The notes below the pieces were generated by a model. The model was not told the DNA's origin, made no database searches, and saw nothing but the letters and a program-made list of their open reading frames with translations. A program made the position numbers and the translations under genes. Below, piece by piece: positions 1 to 13,391 of a DNA stretch of 64,000 nt (within the stretch, counting starts at the first letter, position 1; each line of letters opens with the position of its first letter). Source of the DNA: Osmia lignaria lignaria. Lineage: Eukaryota > Arthropoda > Insecta > Hymenoptera > Megachilidae. The stretch is from the NCBI RefSeq assembly GCF_051020975.1, contig NW_027478166.1, positions 9,425,501-9,489,500 on the forward strand, given 5' to 3'.

Positions 1-198
1 AAATGCCACTTCCAGCTTAGCTGTGCAGAAGAAGAACAACAAGAAGAAGAAATATCTCGAAATATGTCCGTCAGGCAACTTCCCTTGAGATAAATCTGCA
101 AATATCTCGGAAACGAAGCGAGCTATGGCAAAATGTTAAGAGACCTTTTTTGTAGAGAATTAAGTTTCCTACTTTTTATGTTGTATGATATTTTTTGA
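1..198. repeat. Left partial monomer
   Basis: The window opens inside a monomer at AAATGCCACTTCCAGCTTAG and runs through the second half of the unit to the junction at 199. It is a truncation by the window edge, not a biological array end, because the sequence stays in phase. It carries the variant GTCAGGCAACTTCCC where most copies have GTCAGGCCCCTTCCC. Confidence 0.95.
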
Positions 199-1164
199 TC
201 AGATGCGTAGTTCTCGAGATATATCAAGATATTTAAAAGTTCCGAAGCCGCACCAACATAATAGAGATACAGAAACACCGTGGCCCCTCTCTTTGAGATA
301 ACTCTGCACAATTGCGAGCTGCAAATGCCACTTCCAGCTTAGCTGTGCAGGAGAAGAACAACAAGAAGAAGAAATATCTCGAAATATGTCCGTCAGGCCC
401 CTTCCCTTGAGATAAATCTGCAAATATCTCGGAAACGAAGCGAGCTATGGCAAAATGTTAAGAGACCTTTCTTGTAGAGAATTAGGTTTCCTACTTTTTA
501 TGTTCTATGATATTTTTTGATCAGATGCGTAGTTCTCGAGATATATCAAGATATTTAAAAGTTCCGAAGCCGCACCAACATAATAGAGATACTGAAACAC
601 CGTGGCCCCTTTCTTTGCGATAACTCTGCACTATTGCGAGCTGCAAATGCCACTTCCAGCTTAGCTGTGCAGAAGAAGAACAACAAGAAGAAGAAATATC
701 TCGAAATATGTCCGTCAGGCCCCTTCCCTTGAGATAAATCTGCAAATATCTCGGAAACGAAGCGAGCTATGGCAAAATGTTAAGAGACCTTTTTTGTAGA
801 GAATTAAGTTTCCTACTTTTTATGTTCTATGATATTTTTTGATCAGAAGCGTAGTTTTCGAGATATATCGAGATATTTAAAAGTTCCGAAGCCGCACCAA
901 CATAATAGAGGTACAGAAACACCGTGGCCCCTTTCTTTGAGATAACTCTGCACTAGTGCGAGCCGCAAATGCCACTTCCAGCTTAGCTGTGCAGAAGAAG
1001 AACAACAAGAAGAAGAAATATCTCGAAATATGTCCGTCAGGCCCCTTCCCTTGAGATATATCTGCAAATATCTCGGAAACGAATCGAGCTATGGCAAAAT
1101 GTTAAGAGACCTTTTTTGTAGAGAATTATGTTTCCTACAATTTATGTTCTATGATATTTTTTGA
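199..1164. repeat. Three monomers of mixed type at left edge (no HOR seen)
   Basis: The units starting at 199 and 521 are type A (TCAGATGCG, TTCTCGAG). The unit at 843 is type B (TCAGAAGCG, TTTTCGAG) with the CACTAGTGCGAGCCGC variant block. They do not repeat as a group elsewhere nearby, so I see no higher-order period here. Confidence 0.85.
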
Positions 1165-3740
1165 TCAGAAGCGTAGTTTTCGAGATATATCGAGATATTT
1201 AAAAGTTCCGAAGCCGCACCAACATAATAGAGATACAGAAACACCGTGGCCCCTTTCTTTGAGATAACTCTGCACTATTGCGAGCTGGAAATGCCACTTC
1301 CAGTTTAGCTGTGCAGAAGAAGAACAACAAGAAGAAGAAATATCTCGAAATATGTCCGTCAGGCCCCTTCCCTTGAGATATATCAGCAAATATCTCGGAA
1401 ACGAAGCGAGCTATGGCAAAATGTTAAGAGACCTTTTTTGTAGAGAATTAAGTTTCCTACTTTTTATGTTCTATGATATTTTTTGATCAGATGCGTAGTT
1501 CTCGAGATATATCAAGATATTTAAAAGTTCCGAAGCCGCACCAACATAATAGAAATACAGAAACACCGTGGCCCCTTTCTTTGAGATAACTCTGCACTAT
1601 TGCGAGCTGCAAATGCCACTTCCAGCTTAGCTGTGCAGAAGAAGAACAACAAGAAGAAGAAATATCTCGAAATATGTCCGTCAGGCCCCTTCCCTTGAGA
1701 TATATCTGCAAATATCTCGGAAACGAAGCGAGCCATGGCAAAATGTTAAGAGACCTTTTTTGTAGAGAATTATGTTTCCTACAATTTATGTTCTATGATA
1801 TTTTTTGATCAGAAGCGTAGTTTTCGAGATATATCGAGATATTTAAAAGTTCCGAAGCCGCACCAACATAATAGAGATTCAGAAACACCGTGGCCCCTTT
1901 CTTTGAGATAACTCTGCACTAGTGCGAGCCACAAATGCCACTTCCAGCTTAGCTGTGCAGAAGAAGAACAACAAGAAGAAGAAATATCTCGAAATATGTC
2001 CGTCAGGCCCCTTCCCTTGAGATATATCTGCAAATATCTCGGAAACGAATCGAGCTATGGCAAAATGTTAAGAGACCTCTTTTGTAGAGAATTATGTTTC
2101 CTACAATTTATGTTCTATGATATTTTTTGATCAGAAGCGTAGTTTTCGAGATATATCGAGATATTTAAAAGTTCCGAAGCCGCACCAACATAATAGAGAT
2201 ACAGAAACACCGTGGCCCCTTTCTTTGATATAACTCTGCACTATTGCGAGCTGGAAATGCCACTTCCAGCTTAGCTGTGCAGAAGAAGAACAACAAGAAG
2301 AAGAAATATCTCGAAATATGTCCGTCAGGCCCCTTCCCTTGAGATATATCTGCAAATATCTCGGAAACGAATCGAGCTATGGCAAAATGTTAAGAGACCT
2401 TTTTTGTAGAGAATTATGTTTCCTACAATTTATGTTCTATGATATTTTTTGATCAGAAGCGTAGTTTTCGAGATATATCGAGATATTTAAAAGTTCCGAA
2501 GCCGCACCAACATAATAGAGATACAGAAACACCGTGGCCCCTTTCTTTGAGATAACTCTGCACTATTGCGAGCTGGAAATGCCACTTCCAGTTTAGCTGT
2601 GCAGAAGAAGAACAACAAGAAGAAGAAATATCTCGAAATATGTCCGTCAGGCCCCTTCCCTTGAGATATATCTGCAAATATCTCGGAAACGAAGCGAGCT
2701 ATGGCAAAATGTTAAGAGACCTTTTTTGTAGAGAATTAAGTTTCCTACTTTTTATGTTCTATGATATTTTTTGATCAGATGCGTAGTTCTCGAGATATAT
2801 CAAGATATTTAAAAGTTCCGAAGCCGCACCAACATAATAGAAATACAGAAACACCGTGGCCCCTTTCTTTGAGATAACTCTGCACTATTGCGAGCTGCAA
2901 ATGCCACTTCCAGCTTAGCTGTGCAGAAGAAGAACAACAAGAAGAAGAAATATCTCGAAATATGTCCGTCAGGCCCCTTCCCTTGAGATATATCTGCAAA
3001 TATCTCGGAAACGAAGCGAGCCATGGCAAAATGTTAAGAGACCTTTTTTGTAGAGAATTATGTTTCCTACAATTTATGTTCTATGATATTTTTTGATCAG
3101 AAGCGTAGTTTTCGAGATATATCGAGATATTTAAAAGTTCCGAAGCCGCACCAACATAATAGAGATTCAGAAACACCGTGGCCCCTTTCTTTGAGATAAC
3201 TTTGCACTAGTGCGAGCCACAAATGCCACTTCCAGCTTAGCTGTGCAGAAGAAGAACAACAAGAAGAAGAAATATCTCGAAATATGTCCGTCAGGCCCCT
3301 TCCCTTGAAATATATCTGCAAATATCTCGGAAACGAAGCGAGCTATGGCAAAATGTTAAGAGACCTTTTTTGTAGAGAATTAAGTTTCCTACTTTTTATG
3401 TTCTATGATATTTTTTGATCAGATGCGTAGTTCTCGAGATATATCAAGATATTTAAAAGTTCCGAAGCCGCACCAACATAATAGAGATACAGAAACACCG
3501 TGGCCCCTTTCTTTTAGATAACTCTGCACTATTGCGAGCTGCAAATGCCACTTCCAGCTTAGCTGTGCAGAAGAAGAACAACAAGAAGAAGAAATATCTC
3601 GAAATATGTCCGTCAGGCCCCTTCCCTTGAGATATATCTGCAAATATCTCGGAAACGAAGCGAGCCATGGCAAAATGTTAAGAGACCTTTTTTGTAGAGA
3701 ATTATGTTTCCTACAATTTATGTTCTATGATATTTTTTGA
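1165..3740. repeat. Tetrameric HOR, two copies of 1288 bp
   Basis: The units at 1165, 1487 and 1809 are nearly identical to those at 2453, 2775 and 3097, a period of four monomers. The pairs share private changes: AATAGAAATACAG in the second unit, AGCGAGCCATGG in its tail, and AGAGATTCAG with GAGCCACAAATG in the third. The fourth unit differs between copies (2131 is type B; 3419 is type A and resembles the unit at 2775), so the second copy is itself recombined. Confidence 0.85.
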
Positions 3741-5994
3741 TCAGAAGCGTAGTTTTCGAGATATATCGAGATATTTAAAAGTTCCGAAGCCGCACCAACA
3801 TAATAGAGATACAGAAACAGCGTGGCCCCTTTCTGCGAGATAACTCTGCACTATTGCGAGCTGGAAATGCCACTTCCAGTTTAGCTGTGCAGACGAAGAA
3901 CAACAAGAAGAAGAAATATCTCGAAATATGTCCGTCAGGCCCGATCCTTTGAGCTGAATCTGCAAATATCTCGGAAACAATGCGAGCTATGGCAAAACGT
4001 TGAGAGACCTTTTTTGTAGGAAGTTAAGTTTCCTACTATTTATGTTCTATGATATTTTTTGATCAGATGCGTAGTTTTCGAGATATATCGAGATATTTAA
4101 AGGTTCCGAAGCCGCAACAACATAATAAAGATACAGAAACACCGTGGCCCCTTTCTTTGAGATAACTCTGCACTATTGCGAGCTGCAAATGCCACTTCCA
4201 GCTTAGCTGTGCAGAAGAAGAACAACAAGAAGAAGAAATATCTCGAAATATGTCCGTCAGGCCCCTTCCCTTGAGATATATCTGCAAATATCTCGGAAAC
4301 GAAGCGAGCTATGGCAAAATGTTAAGAGACCTTTTTTGTAGAGAATTAAGTTTCCTACTTTTTATGTTCTATGATATTTTTTGATCAGATGCGTAGTTCT
4401 CGAGATATATCAAGATATTTAAAAGTTCCGAAGCCGCACCAACATAATAGAGATACAGAAACACCGTGGCCCCTTTCTTTTAGATAACTCTGCACTATTG
4501 CGAGCTGCAAATGCCACTTCCAGCTTAGCTGTGCAGAAGAAGAACAACAAGAAGAAGAAATATCTCGAAATATGTCCGTCAGGCCCCTTCCCTTGAGATA
4601 TATCTGCAAATATCTCGGAAACGAAGCGAGCCATGGCAAAATGTTAAGAGACGTTTTTTGTAGAGAATTATGTTTCCTACAATTTATGTTCTATGATATT
4701 TTTTGATCAGAAGCGTAGTTTTCGAGATATATCGAGATATTTAAAAGTTCCGAAGCCGCACCAACATAATAGAGATTCAGAAACACCGTGGCCCCTTTCT
4801 TTGAGATAACTCTGCACTAGTGCGAGCCGCAAATGCCACTTCCAGCTTAGCTGTGCAGAAGAAGAACAACAAGAAGAAGAAATATCTCGAAATATGTCCG
4901 TCAGGCCCCTTCCCTTGAGATATATCTGCAAATATCTCGGAAACGAAGCGAGCTCTGGCAAAATGTTAAGAGACCTTTTTTGTAGAGAATTAAGTTTCCT
5001 ACTTTTTATGTTCTATGATATTTTTTGATCAGATGCGTAGTTCTCGAGATATATCAAGATATTTAAAAGTTCCGAAGCCGCACCAACATAATAGAGATAC
5101 AGAAACACCGTGGCCCCTTTCTTTGAGATAACTCTGCGCTATTGCGAGCTGGTAACGCCACTTCCAGTTTAGCTGTGCAGAAGAAGAACAACAAGAAGAA
5201 GAAATATCTCGAAATATGTCCGTCAGGCCCCTTCCCTTGAGATATATCTGCAAATATCTCGGAAACGAAACGAGCTATGGCAAAATGTTAAGAGACCTTT
5301 TTTGTAGAGAATTATGTTTCCTATAATTTATGTTCTATGATATTTTTTGATCAGAAGCGTAGTTTTCGAGATATATCGAGATATATAAAAGTTCCGAAGC
5401 CGCACCAACATAATAGAGATACAGAAACACCGTGGCCCCTTTCTTTGAGATAACTCTGCACTATTGCGAGCTGCAAATGCCACTTCCAGCTTAGCTGTGC
5501 AGGAGAAGAACAACAAGAAGAAGAAATATCTCGAAATATGTCCGTCAGGCCCCTTCCCTTGAGATAAATCTGCATATATCTCGGAAACAAAGCGAGCTAT
5601 GGCAAAATGTTAAGAGACCTTTTTTGTAGAGAATTCAGTTTCCCACTTTTTATCTTCTATGATATTTTTTGATCAGATGCGTAGTTCTCGAGATATATCA
5701 AGATATTTAAAAGTTCCGAAGCTGCACCAACATAATAGAGGTACAGAAACACCGTGGCCTCTTCCTTTGCGATAACTCTGCACTATTGCGAGCTGCAAAT
5801 GCCACTTCCAGCTTAGCTGTGCAGGAGAAGAACAACAAGAAGAAGAAATATCTCGAAATATGTCCGTCAGGCCCCTTCCCTTGAGATAAATCTGCAAATA
5901 TCTCGGAAACGAAGCGAGCTATGGCAAAATGTTAAGAGACCTTTTTTGTAGAGAATTAAGTTTCCCACTTTTTATGTTCTATGATATTTTTTGA
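3741..5994. repeat. Mixed monomers with reused two-monomer cassette and first type C-like segment
   Basis: The pair at 4385-5028 closely resembles the pair at 2775-3418 (shared GCGAGCCATGG and AGAGATTCAG changes), an offset of five monomers. The unit at 3419 also matches the unit at 4385, an offset of three. From about 3972 to 4135 the sequence becomes type C-like (AAACAATGCG, AAACGTTGAG, near-perfect hairpin at 4016-4036, GCCGCAACAACATAATAAAG) before returning to ordinary monomers. Confidence 0.8.
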
Positions 5995-6169
5995 TCAGAT
6001 GCGTAGTTCTCGAGAAATATCAAGATATTTAAAAGTTCCGAAGCCGCACCAACATAATAGAGATACAGAAACACCGTGGCCCCTCTCTTTCAGATAACTC
6101 TGCACTATTGCGAGCTGGAAATGCCACTTCCAGCTTAGCTGTGCAGAAGAAGAACAACAAGAAGAAGAA

Positions 6170-6183
6170 ATATCTCGAGATAT
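6170..6183. repeat. Perfect 14-bp palindrome ATATCTCGAGATAT
   Basis: A perfect inverted repeat created by A-to-G in the usual ATATCTCGAAATAT, which has one mismatched pair. The same change occurs at 7777-7790 and 8421-8434, in monomers that are copies of this one, so it arose once and was spread. Confidence 0.9.
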
Positions 6184-6798
6184 GTCCGTCAGGCCCCTTC
6201 CCTTGAGATGTATCTGCAAATATCTCGGAAACGAAGCGAGCTATGGCAAAATGTTAAGAGACCTTTTTTGTAGAGAATTAAGTTTCCTACTTTTTATGTT
6301 CTATGATATTTTTTGATCAGATGCGTAGTTCTCGAGATATATCCAGATATTTAAAAGTTCCGAAGCCGCACCAACATAATAGAGATACAGAAACACCGTG
6401 GCCCCTGTCTTTGAGATAACTCTGCACTATTGCGAGCTGCAAATGCCACTTCCAGCTTCGCTGTGCAGATGAAGAACAACAAGAAGAAGAAATATCTCGA
6501 AATATGTCCGTTAGGCCCCTTCCCTTGAGATAAATCTGCAAATATCTCGGAAACGAAGCCAGCTATGGCAAAATGTTAAGAGACCTTTTTTGTAGAGAAT
6601 TAAGTTTCCTACTTTTTATGTTCTATGATATTTTTTGATCAGATGCGTAGTTCTCGAGATATATCAAGATATTTAAAAGTTCCGAAGCCTCACCAACATA
6701 ATAGAGATACAGAAACACCGTGGCCCCTCTCTTTCAGATAACTCTGCACTATTGCGAGCTGCAAATGCCACTTCCAGTTTAGCTGTGCAGAAGAAGAA

Positions 6799-6816
6799 CA
6801 ACAAGAAGAAATATCT
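6799..6816. repeat. GAA-tract 3-bp deletion
   Basis: The tract reads AGAAGAACAACAAGAAGAAA, one GAA fewer after CAACAA than in ordinary copies, so the monomer starting at 6639 is 319 bp. The same deletion is found near 8728-8740 in the related monomer at 8568. A different triplet loss, before CAACAA, occurs near 10970-10980 in the monomer at 10819. Confidence 0.85.
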
Positions 6817-7776
6817 CGAAATATGTCCGTCAGGCCCGTTCCTTTGAGCTGAATCTGCAAATATCTCGGAAACGAAGCGAGCTATGGCAAAATGTTAAGA
6901 GACGTTTTTTGTAGAGAATTATGTTTCCTACAATTTATGTTCTATGATATTTTCTGAGCAGAAGCGTAGTTTTCGAGATATATCGAGATATTTAAAAGTT
7001 CCGAAGCCGCACCAACATAATAGAGATACAGAAACACCGTGGCCCCTTTCTTTGAGATAACTCTGCACTAGTGCGAGCGGCAAATGCCACTTCCAGCTTA
7101 GCTGTGCAGAAGAAGAACAACAAGAAGAAGAAATATCTCGAAATATGTCCGTCAGGCCCCTTCCCTTGAGATAAATCTGCAAATATCTCGGAAACGAAGC
7201 GAGCTATGGCAAAATGTTAAGAGACGTGTTTTGTAGAGAATTATGTTTCCTACAATTTATGTTCTATGATATTTTTTGATCAGAAGCGTAGTTTTCGAGA
7301 TATATCGAGATATTTAAAAGTTCCGAAGCCGCACCAACATAATAGAGATACAGAAACACCGTGGCCCCTTTCTTTGAGATAACTCTGCACTAGTGCGAGC
7401 CGCAAATGCCACTTCCAGCTTAGCTGTGCAGAAGAAGAACAACAAGAAGAAGAAATATCTCGAAATATGTCCGTCAGGCCCCTTCCCTTGAGATACATCT
7501 GCAAATATCTCGGAAACGAAGCGAGCTATGGCAAAATGTTAAGAGACCTTTTTTGTAGAGAATTAAGTTTCCTACTTTTTATGTTCTATGATATTTTTTG
7601 ATCAGATGCGTAGTTCTCGAGAAATATCAAGATATTTAAAAGTTCCGAAGCCGCACCAACATAATAGAGATACAGAAACACCGTGGCCCCTCTCTTTCAG
7701 ATAACTCTGCACTATTGCGAGCTGGAAATGCCACTTCCAGCTTAGCTGTGCAGAAGAAGAACAACAAGAAGAAGAA

Positions 7777-7790
7777 ATATCTCGAGATAT
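7777..7790. repeat. Perfect 14-bp palindrome ATATCTCGAGATAT (second copy)
   Basis: Same change as at 6170 in a related monomer, with the same flanking variants. Confidence 0.9.
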
Positions 7791-8420
7791 GTCCGTCAGG
7801 CCCCTTCCCTTGAGATGTATCTGCAAATATCTCGGAAACGAAGCGAGCTATGGCAAAATGTTAAGAGACCTTTTTTGTAGAGAATTAAGTTTCCTACTTT
7901 TTATGTTCTATGATATTTTTTGATCAGATGCGTAGTTCTCGAGATATATCGAGATATTTAAAAGTTCCGAAGCCGCACCAACATAATAGAGATATAGAAA
8001 CACCGTGGCCCCTTTCTATGAGATAACTCTGCACTATTGCGAGCTGTAAATGCCACTTCCAGCTTAGCTGTGCAGAAGAAGAACAACAAGAAGAAGAAAT
8101 ATCTCGAAATATGTCCGTCAGGCCCCTTCCCTTGAGATAAATCTGCAAATATCTCGGAAACGAAGCGAGCTATGGCAAAATGTTAAGAGACCTTTTTTGT
8201 AGAGAATTAAGTTTCCCACTTTTTATGTTCTATGATATTTTTTGATCAGATGCGTAGTTCTCGAGAAATATCAAGATATTTAAAAGTTCCGAAGCCGCAC
8301 CAACATAATAGAGATACAGAAACACCGTGGCCCCTCTCTTTCAGATAACTCTGCACTATTGCGAGCTGGAAATGCCACTTCCAGCTTAGCTGTGCAGAAG
8401 AAGAACAACAAGAAGAAGAA

Positions 8421-8434
8421 ATATCTCGAGATAT
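8421..8434. repeat. Perfect 14-bp palindrome ATATCTCGAGATAT (third copy)
   Basis: Same change as at 6170 and 7777, two monomers after the latter. Confidence 0.9.
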
Positions 8435-9208
8435 GTCCGTCAGGCCCCTTCCCTTGAGATGTATCTGCAAATATCTCGGAAACGAAGCGAGCTATGGCAA
8501 AATGTTAAGAGACCTTTTTTGTAGAGAATTAAGTTTCCTACTTTTTATGTTCTATGATATTTTTTGATCAGATGCGTAGTTCTCGAGATATATCCAGATA
8601 TTTAAAAGTTCCGAAGCCGCACCAACATAATAGAGATACAGAAACACCGTGGCCCCTCTCTTTCAGATAACTCTGCACTATTGCGAGCTGGAAATGCCAC
8701 TTCCAGTTTAGCTGTGCAGAAGAAGAACAACAAGAAGAAATATCTCGAAATATGTCCGTCAGGCCCGTTCCTTTGAGCTGAATCTGCAAATATCTCGGAA
8801 ACGAAGCGAGCTATGGCAAAATGTTAAGAGACGTGTTTTGTAGAGAATTATGTTTCCTACAATTTATGTTCTATGATATTTTTTGATCAGAAGCGTAGTT
8901 TTCGAGATATATCGAGATATTTAAAAGTTCCGAAGCCGCACCAACATAATAGAGATACAGAAACACCGTGGCCCCTTTCTATGAGATAACTCTGCACTAT
9001 TGCGAGCTGTAAATGCCACTTCCAGCTTAGCTGTGCAGAAGAAGAACAACAAGAAGAAGAAATATCTCGAAATATGTCCGTCAGGCCCCTTCCCTTGAGA
9101 TAAATCTGCAAATATCTCGGAAACGAAGCGAGCTATGGCAAAATGTTAAGAGACTTTATTTGTAGAGAATTAAGTTTCCTACTTTTTGTGTTCTACGATA
9201 TTTTTTGA

Positions 9209-12200
9209 TCAGATGCGTAGTTCTCGAGATATATCGAGATATTTAAAAGTTCCGAAGCCGCACCAACATAATAGAGATACAGAAACACCGTGGCCCCTTT
9301 CTATGAGATAACTCTGCACTATTGCGAGCTGTAAATGCCACTTCCAGCTTAGCTGTGCAGAAGAAGAACAACAAGAAGAAGAAATATCTCGAAATATGTC
9401 CGTCAGGCCCCTTCCCTTGAGATAAATCTGCAAATATCTCGGAAACGAAGCGAGCTATGGCAAAATGTTAAGAGACTTTATTTGTAGAGAATTAAGTTTC
9501 CTACTTTTTATGTTCTATGATATTTTTTGATCAGATGCGTAGTTCTCGAGATATATCGAGATATTTAAAAGTTCCGAAGCCGCACCAACATAATAGAGAT
9601 ACAGAAACACCGTGGCCCCTTTCTATGAGATAACTCTGCACTATTGCGAGCTGTAAATGCCACTTCCAGCTTAGCTGTGCAGAAGAAGAACAACAAGAAG
9701 AAGAAATATCTCGAAATATGTCCGTCAGGCCCCTTCCCTTGAGATATATCTGCAAATATCTCGGAAACGAAGCGAGCTATGGCAAAATGTTAAGAGACCT
9801 TTTTTGTAGAGAATTATGTTTCCTACAATTTATGTTCTATGATATTTTTTAATCAGAAGCGTAGTTTTCGAGATATATCGAGATATTTAAAAGTTTCGAA
9901 GCCGCACAAACATAATAGAGATACAGAAACACCGTGGCCCCTTTCTTTGAGATAACTCTGCAGTATTGCGAGCTGGAAATGCCACTTCCAGTTTAGCTGT
10001 GCAGAAGAAGAACAACAAGAAGAAGAAATATCTCGAAATATGTCCGTCAGGCCCCTTCCCTTGAGATAAATCTGCAAATATCTCGGAAACGAAGCGAGCT
10101 ATGGCAAAATGTTAAGAGACTTTATTTGTAGAGAATTAAGTTCCCTACTTTTTATGTTCTACAATATTTTTTGATCAGATGCGTAGTTCTCGAGATATAT
10201 CAAGATATTTAAAAGTTCCGAAGCCGCACCAACATAATAGAGATACAGAAACACCGTGGCCCCTTTCTTTGAGATAACTCTGCACTATTGCGAGCTGGAA
10301 ATGCCACTTCCAGTTTAGCTGTGCAGAAGAAGAACAACAAGAAGAAGAAATATCTCGAAATATGTCCGTCAGGCCCCTTCCCTTGAGATAAATCTGCAAA
10401 TATCTCGGAAACGAAGCGAGCTATGGCAAAATGTTAAGAGACCTTTTTTGTAGAGAATTAAGTTTCCTACTTTCTATGTTGTATGATATTTTTTGATCAG
10501 ATGCGTAGTTCTCGAGATATATCAAGATATTTAAAAGTTCCGAAGCCGCACCAACATAATAGAGATACAGAAACACCGTGGCCCCTTTCTTTGAGATAAC
10601 TCAGCACTATTGCGAGCTGCAAATGCCACTTCCAGCTTAGCTGTGCAGAAGAAGAACAACAAGAAGAAGGAATATCTCGAAATATGTCCGTCAGGCCCCT
10701 TCCCTTGAGATAAATCTGCAAATATCTCGGAAACGAAGCGAGCTATGGCAAAATCTTAAGAGACGTTTTTTGTAGAGAATTATGTTTCCTACAATTTATG
10801 TTCTATGATATTTTTTGATCAGAAGCGTAGTTTTCGAGATATATCAAGATATTTAAAAGTTCCGAAGCCGCACCAACATAATAGAGATACAGAAACACCG
10901 TGGCCCCTTTCTATGAGATAACTCTGCACTATTGCGAGCTGTAAATGCCACTTCCAGCTTAGCTGTGCAGAAGAACAACAAGAAGAAGAAATATCTCGAA
11001 ATATGTCCGTCAGGCCCCTTCCCTTGAGATAAATCTGCAAATATCTCGGAAACGAAGCGAGCTATGGCAAAATGTTAAGAGACCTTTTTTGTAGAGAATT
11101 AAGTTTCCTACTTTCTATGTTCTATGATATTTTTTGATCAGATGCGTAGTTCTCGAGATATATCAAGATATTTAAAAGTTCCGAAGCCGCACCAACATAA
11201 TAGAGATACAGAAACACCGTGGCCCCTTTCTTTGAGATAACTCTGCACTATTGCGAGCTGCAAATGCCACTTCCAGCTTAGCTGTGCAGAAGAAGAACAA
11301 CAAGAAGAAGAAATATCTCGAAATATGTCCGTCAGGCCCCTTCCCTTGAGATAACTCTGCAAATATCTCGGAAACGAAGCGAGCTATGGCAAAATGTTAA
11401 GAGACCTTTTTTGTAGAGAATTAAGTTTCCTACTTTTTATGTTCTATGATATTTTTTGATCAGATGCGTAGTTCTCGAGATATATCAAGATACTTAAAAG
11501 TTCCGAAGCCGCACCAACATAATAGAGATACAGAAACACCGTGGCCCCTTTCTTTGAGATAACTCTGCACTATTGCGAGCTGCACATGCCACTTCCAGCT
11601 TAGCTGTGCAGAAGAAGAACAACAAGAAGAAGAAATATCTCGAAATATGTCCGTCAGGCCCCTTCCCTTGAGATAAATCTGCAAATATCTCGGAAACGAA
11701 GCGAGCTATGGCAAAATGTTAAGAGACTTTATTTGTAGAGAATTAAGTTTCCTACTTTTTATGGTCTATGATATTTTTTGATCAGATGCGTAGTTCTCGA
11801 GATATATCGAGATATTTAAAAGTTCCGAAGCCGCACCAACATAATAGAGATACAGAAACACCGTGGCCCCTTTCTATGAGATAACTCTGCACTATTGCGA
11901 GCTGTAAATGCCACTTCCAGCTTAGCTGTGCAGAAGAAGAACAACAAGAAGAAGAAATATCTCGAAATATGTCCGTCAGGCCCCTTCCCTTGAGATAAAT
12001 CTGCAAATATCTCGGAAACGAAGCGAGCTATGGCAAAATGTTAAGAGACTTTATTTGTAGAGAATTAAGTTTCCTACTTTTTATGTTCTATGATATTTTT
12101 TGATCAGATGCGTAGTTCTCGAGATATATCGAGATATTTAAAAGTTCCGAAGCCGCACCAACATAATAGAGATACAGAAACACCGTGGCCCCTTTCTATG

Positions 12201-12747
12201 AGATAACTCTGCACTATTGCGAGCTGTAAATGCCACTTCCAGCTTAGCTGTGCAGAAGAAGAACAACAAGAAGAAGAAATATCTCGAAATATGTCCGTCA
12301 GGCCCCTTCCCTTGAGATATATCTGCAAATATCTCGGACACGAAGCGAGCTATGGCAAAATGTTAAGAGACCTTTTTTGTAGAGAATTATGTTTCCTACA
12401 ATTTATGTTCTATGATATTTTTTGATCAGAAGCGTAGTTTTCGAGATATATCGAGATATTTAAAAGTTCCGAAGCCGCACCAACATAATAGAGATACAGA
12501 AACACCGTGGCCCCTTTCTTTGAGATAACTCTGCAGTATTGCGAGCTGGAAATGCCACTTCCAGTTTAGCTGTGCAGAAGAAGAACAACAAGAAGAAGAA
12601 ATATCTCGAAATATGTCCGTCAGGCCCCTTCCCTTGAGATAAATCTGCAAATATCTCGGAAACGAAGCGAGCTATGGCAAAATGTTAGGAGACCTTTTTT
12701 GTAGAGAATTATGTTTCCTACAAGTTATGTTCTATAATATTTTTTGA
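9209..12747. repeat. Octameric HOR, one full and one partial copy (offset 2573 bp)
   Basis: The units at 9209, 9531 and 9853 match those at 11782, 12104 and 12426. Shared marks are CTTTCTATGAGATAACTC, GAGCTGTAAATGCC, the AGACTTTATTTGTAG block and CTGCAGTATTGCGAGCTGG. The offset is 2573 bp, eight monomers minus the 3-bp loss in the unit at 10819. The second copy stops after three monomers, where the diverged region at 12748 begins. Confidence 0.82.
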
Positions 12748-13391
12748 TCAGAAGCGTAGTTTTCGAGATATATCGAGATATTTAAAAGTTCCGAAGCCTC
12801 ACCAACATAATAGAGATACAGAAACACCGTGGCCCCTTTCTTTGAGATAACTCTGCACTATTGCGAGCTGCAAATGCCACTTCCAGCTTAGCTGTGCAGA
12901 AGAAGAACAACAAGAAGAAGAAATATCTCGCAATATGTCCGTCAGGCCCCTTCCCTAGAGATGAATCTGCAAATATCTCGGAAACGAAGCGAGCTATGGC
13001 AAAATGTTAAGAGACCTTTTTTGTGGAGAATTAAGTTTCCTACTTTTTATCTTGTATGATATTTTTTGATCAGATGCGTAGTTCTCGAGATATATCAAGA
13101 TATTTAAAAGTTCCGAAGCCGCTCCAACATAATAGAGATACGGAAACACCGTGGCCCCTTTCTGTGAGATAGCTCTGCACTATAGCGAGCTGCAAATGCC
13201 ACTTCCAGCTTAGCTGTGCAGAAGAAGCACAACAATAACAAGAAATATCTCGCAATATGTCCGTCAGGCCCCTTCCCTTCAGCTAAATCTGTAAATATCT
13301 CGGAAACGATGCGAGCTTTGGCAAAATGTTAAGAGACCTTTTTTGTTGAGAATTAAGTTTCCTACTTTTTATGTTCTATGATATTTTTGGA

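Larger units (their letters stand above)
5995..9208. repeat. Monomer group with irregular 2-, 5- and 6-mer periods
   Basis: The units at 5995, 7602 and 8246 are near-copies of each other. All three carry TCTCGAGAAATATCAAG, CTCTCTTTCAGATAACTC, a perfect ATATCTCGAGATAT palindrome and TTGAGATGTATCTGC. The units at 6639 and 8568 both lack the same 3 bp in the GAA tract, indicating common descent across six monomers. No single period covers the block, which suggests several small duplications. Confidence 0.8.

Noticed and set aside
843..880. CENP-B-box-like motif in TTTTCGAGATATATCGAGAT of type B monomers
   Set aside because: It has TTCG and an A at the right distance, but the required CGGG is replaced by TCGA. 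The match is too weak to call.
4100..4140. AATAAA in CATAATAAAGATAC of type C-like units as a polyadenylation signal, and T6 runs as polymerase III terminators
   Set aside because: Such short AT-rich strings are expected by chance in 60% A+T DNA, and no transcription unit is visible around them.
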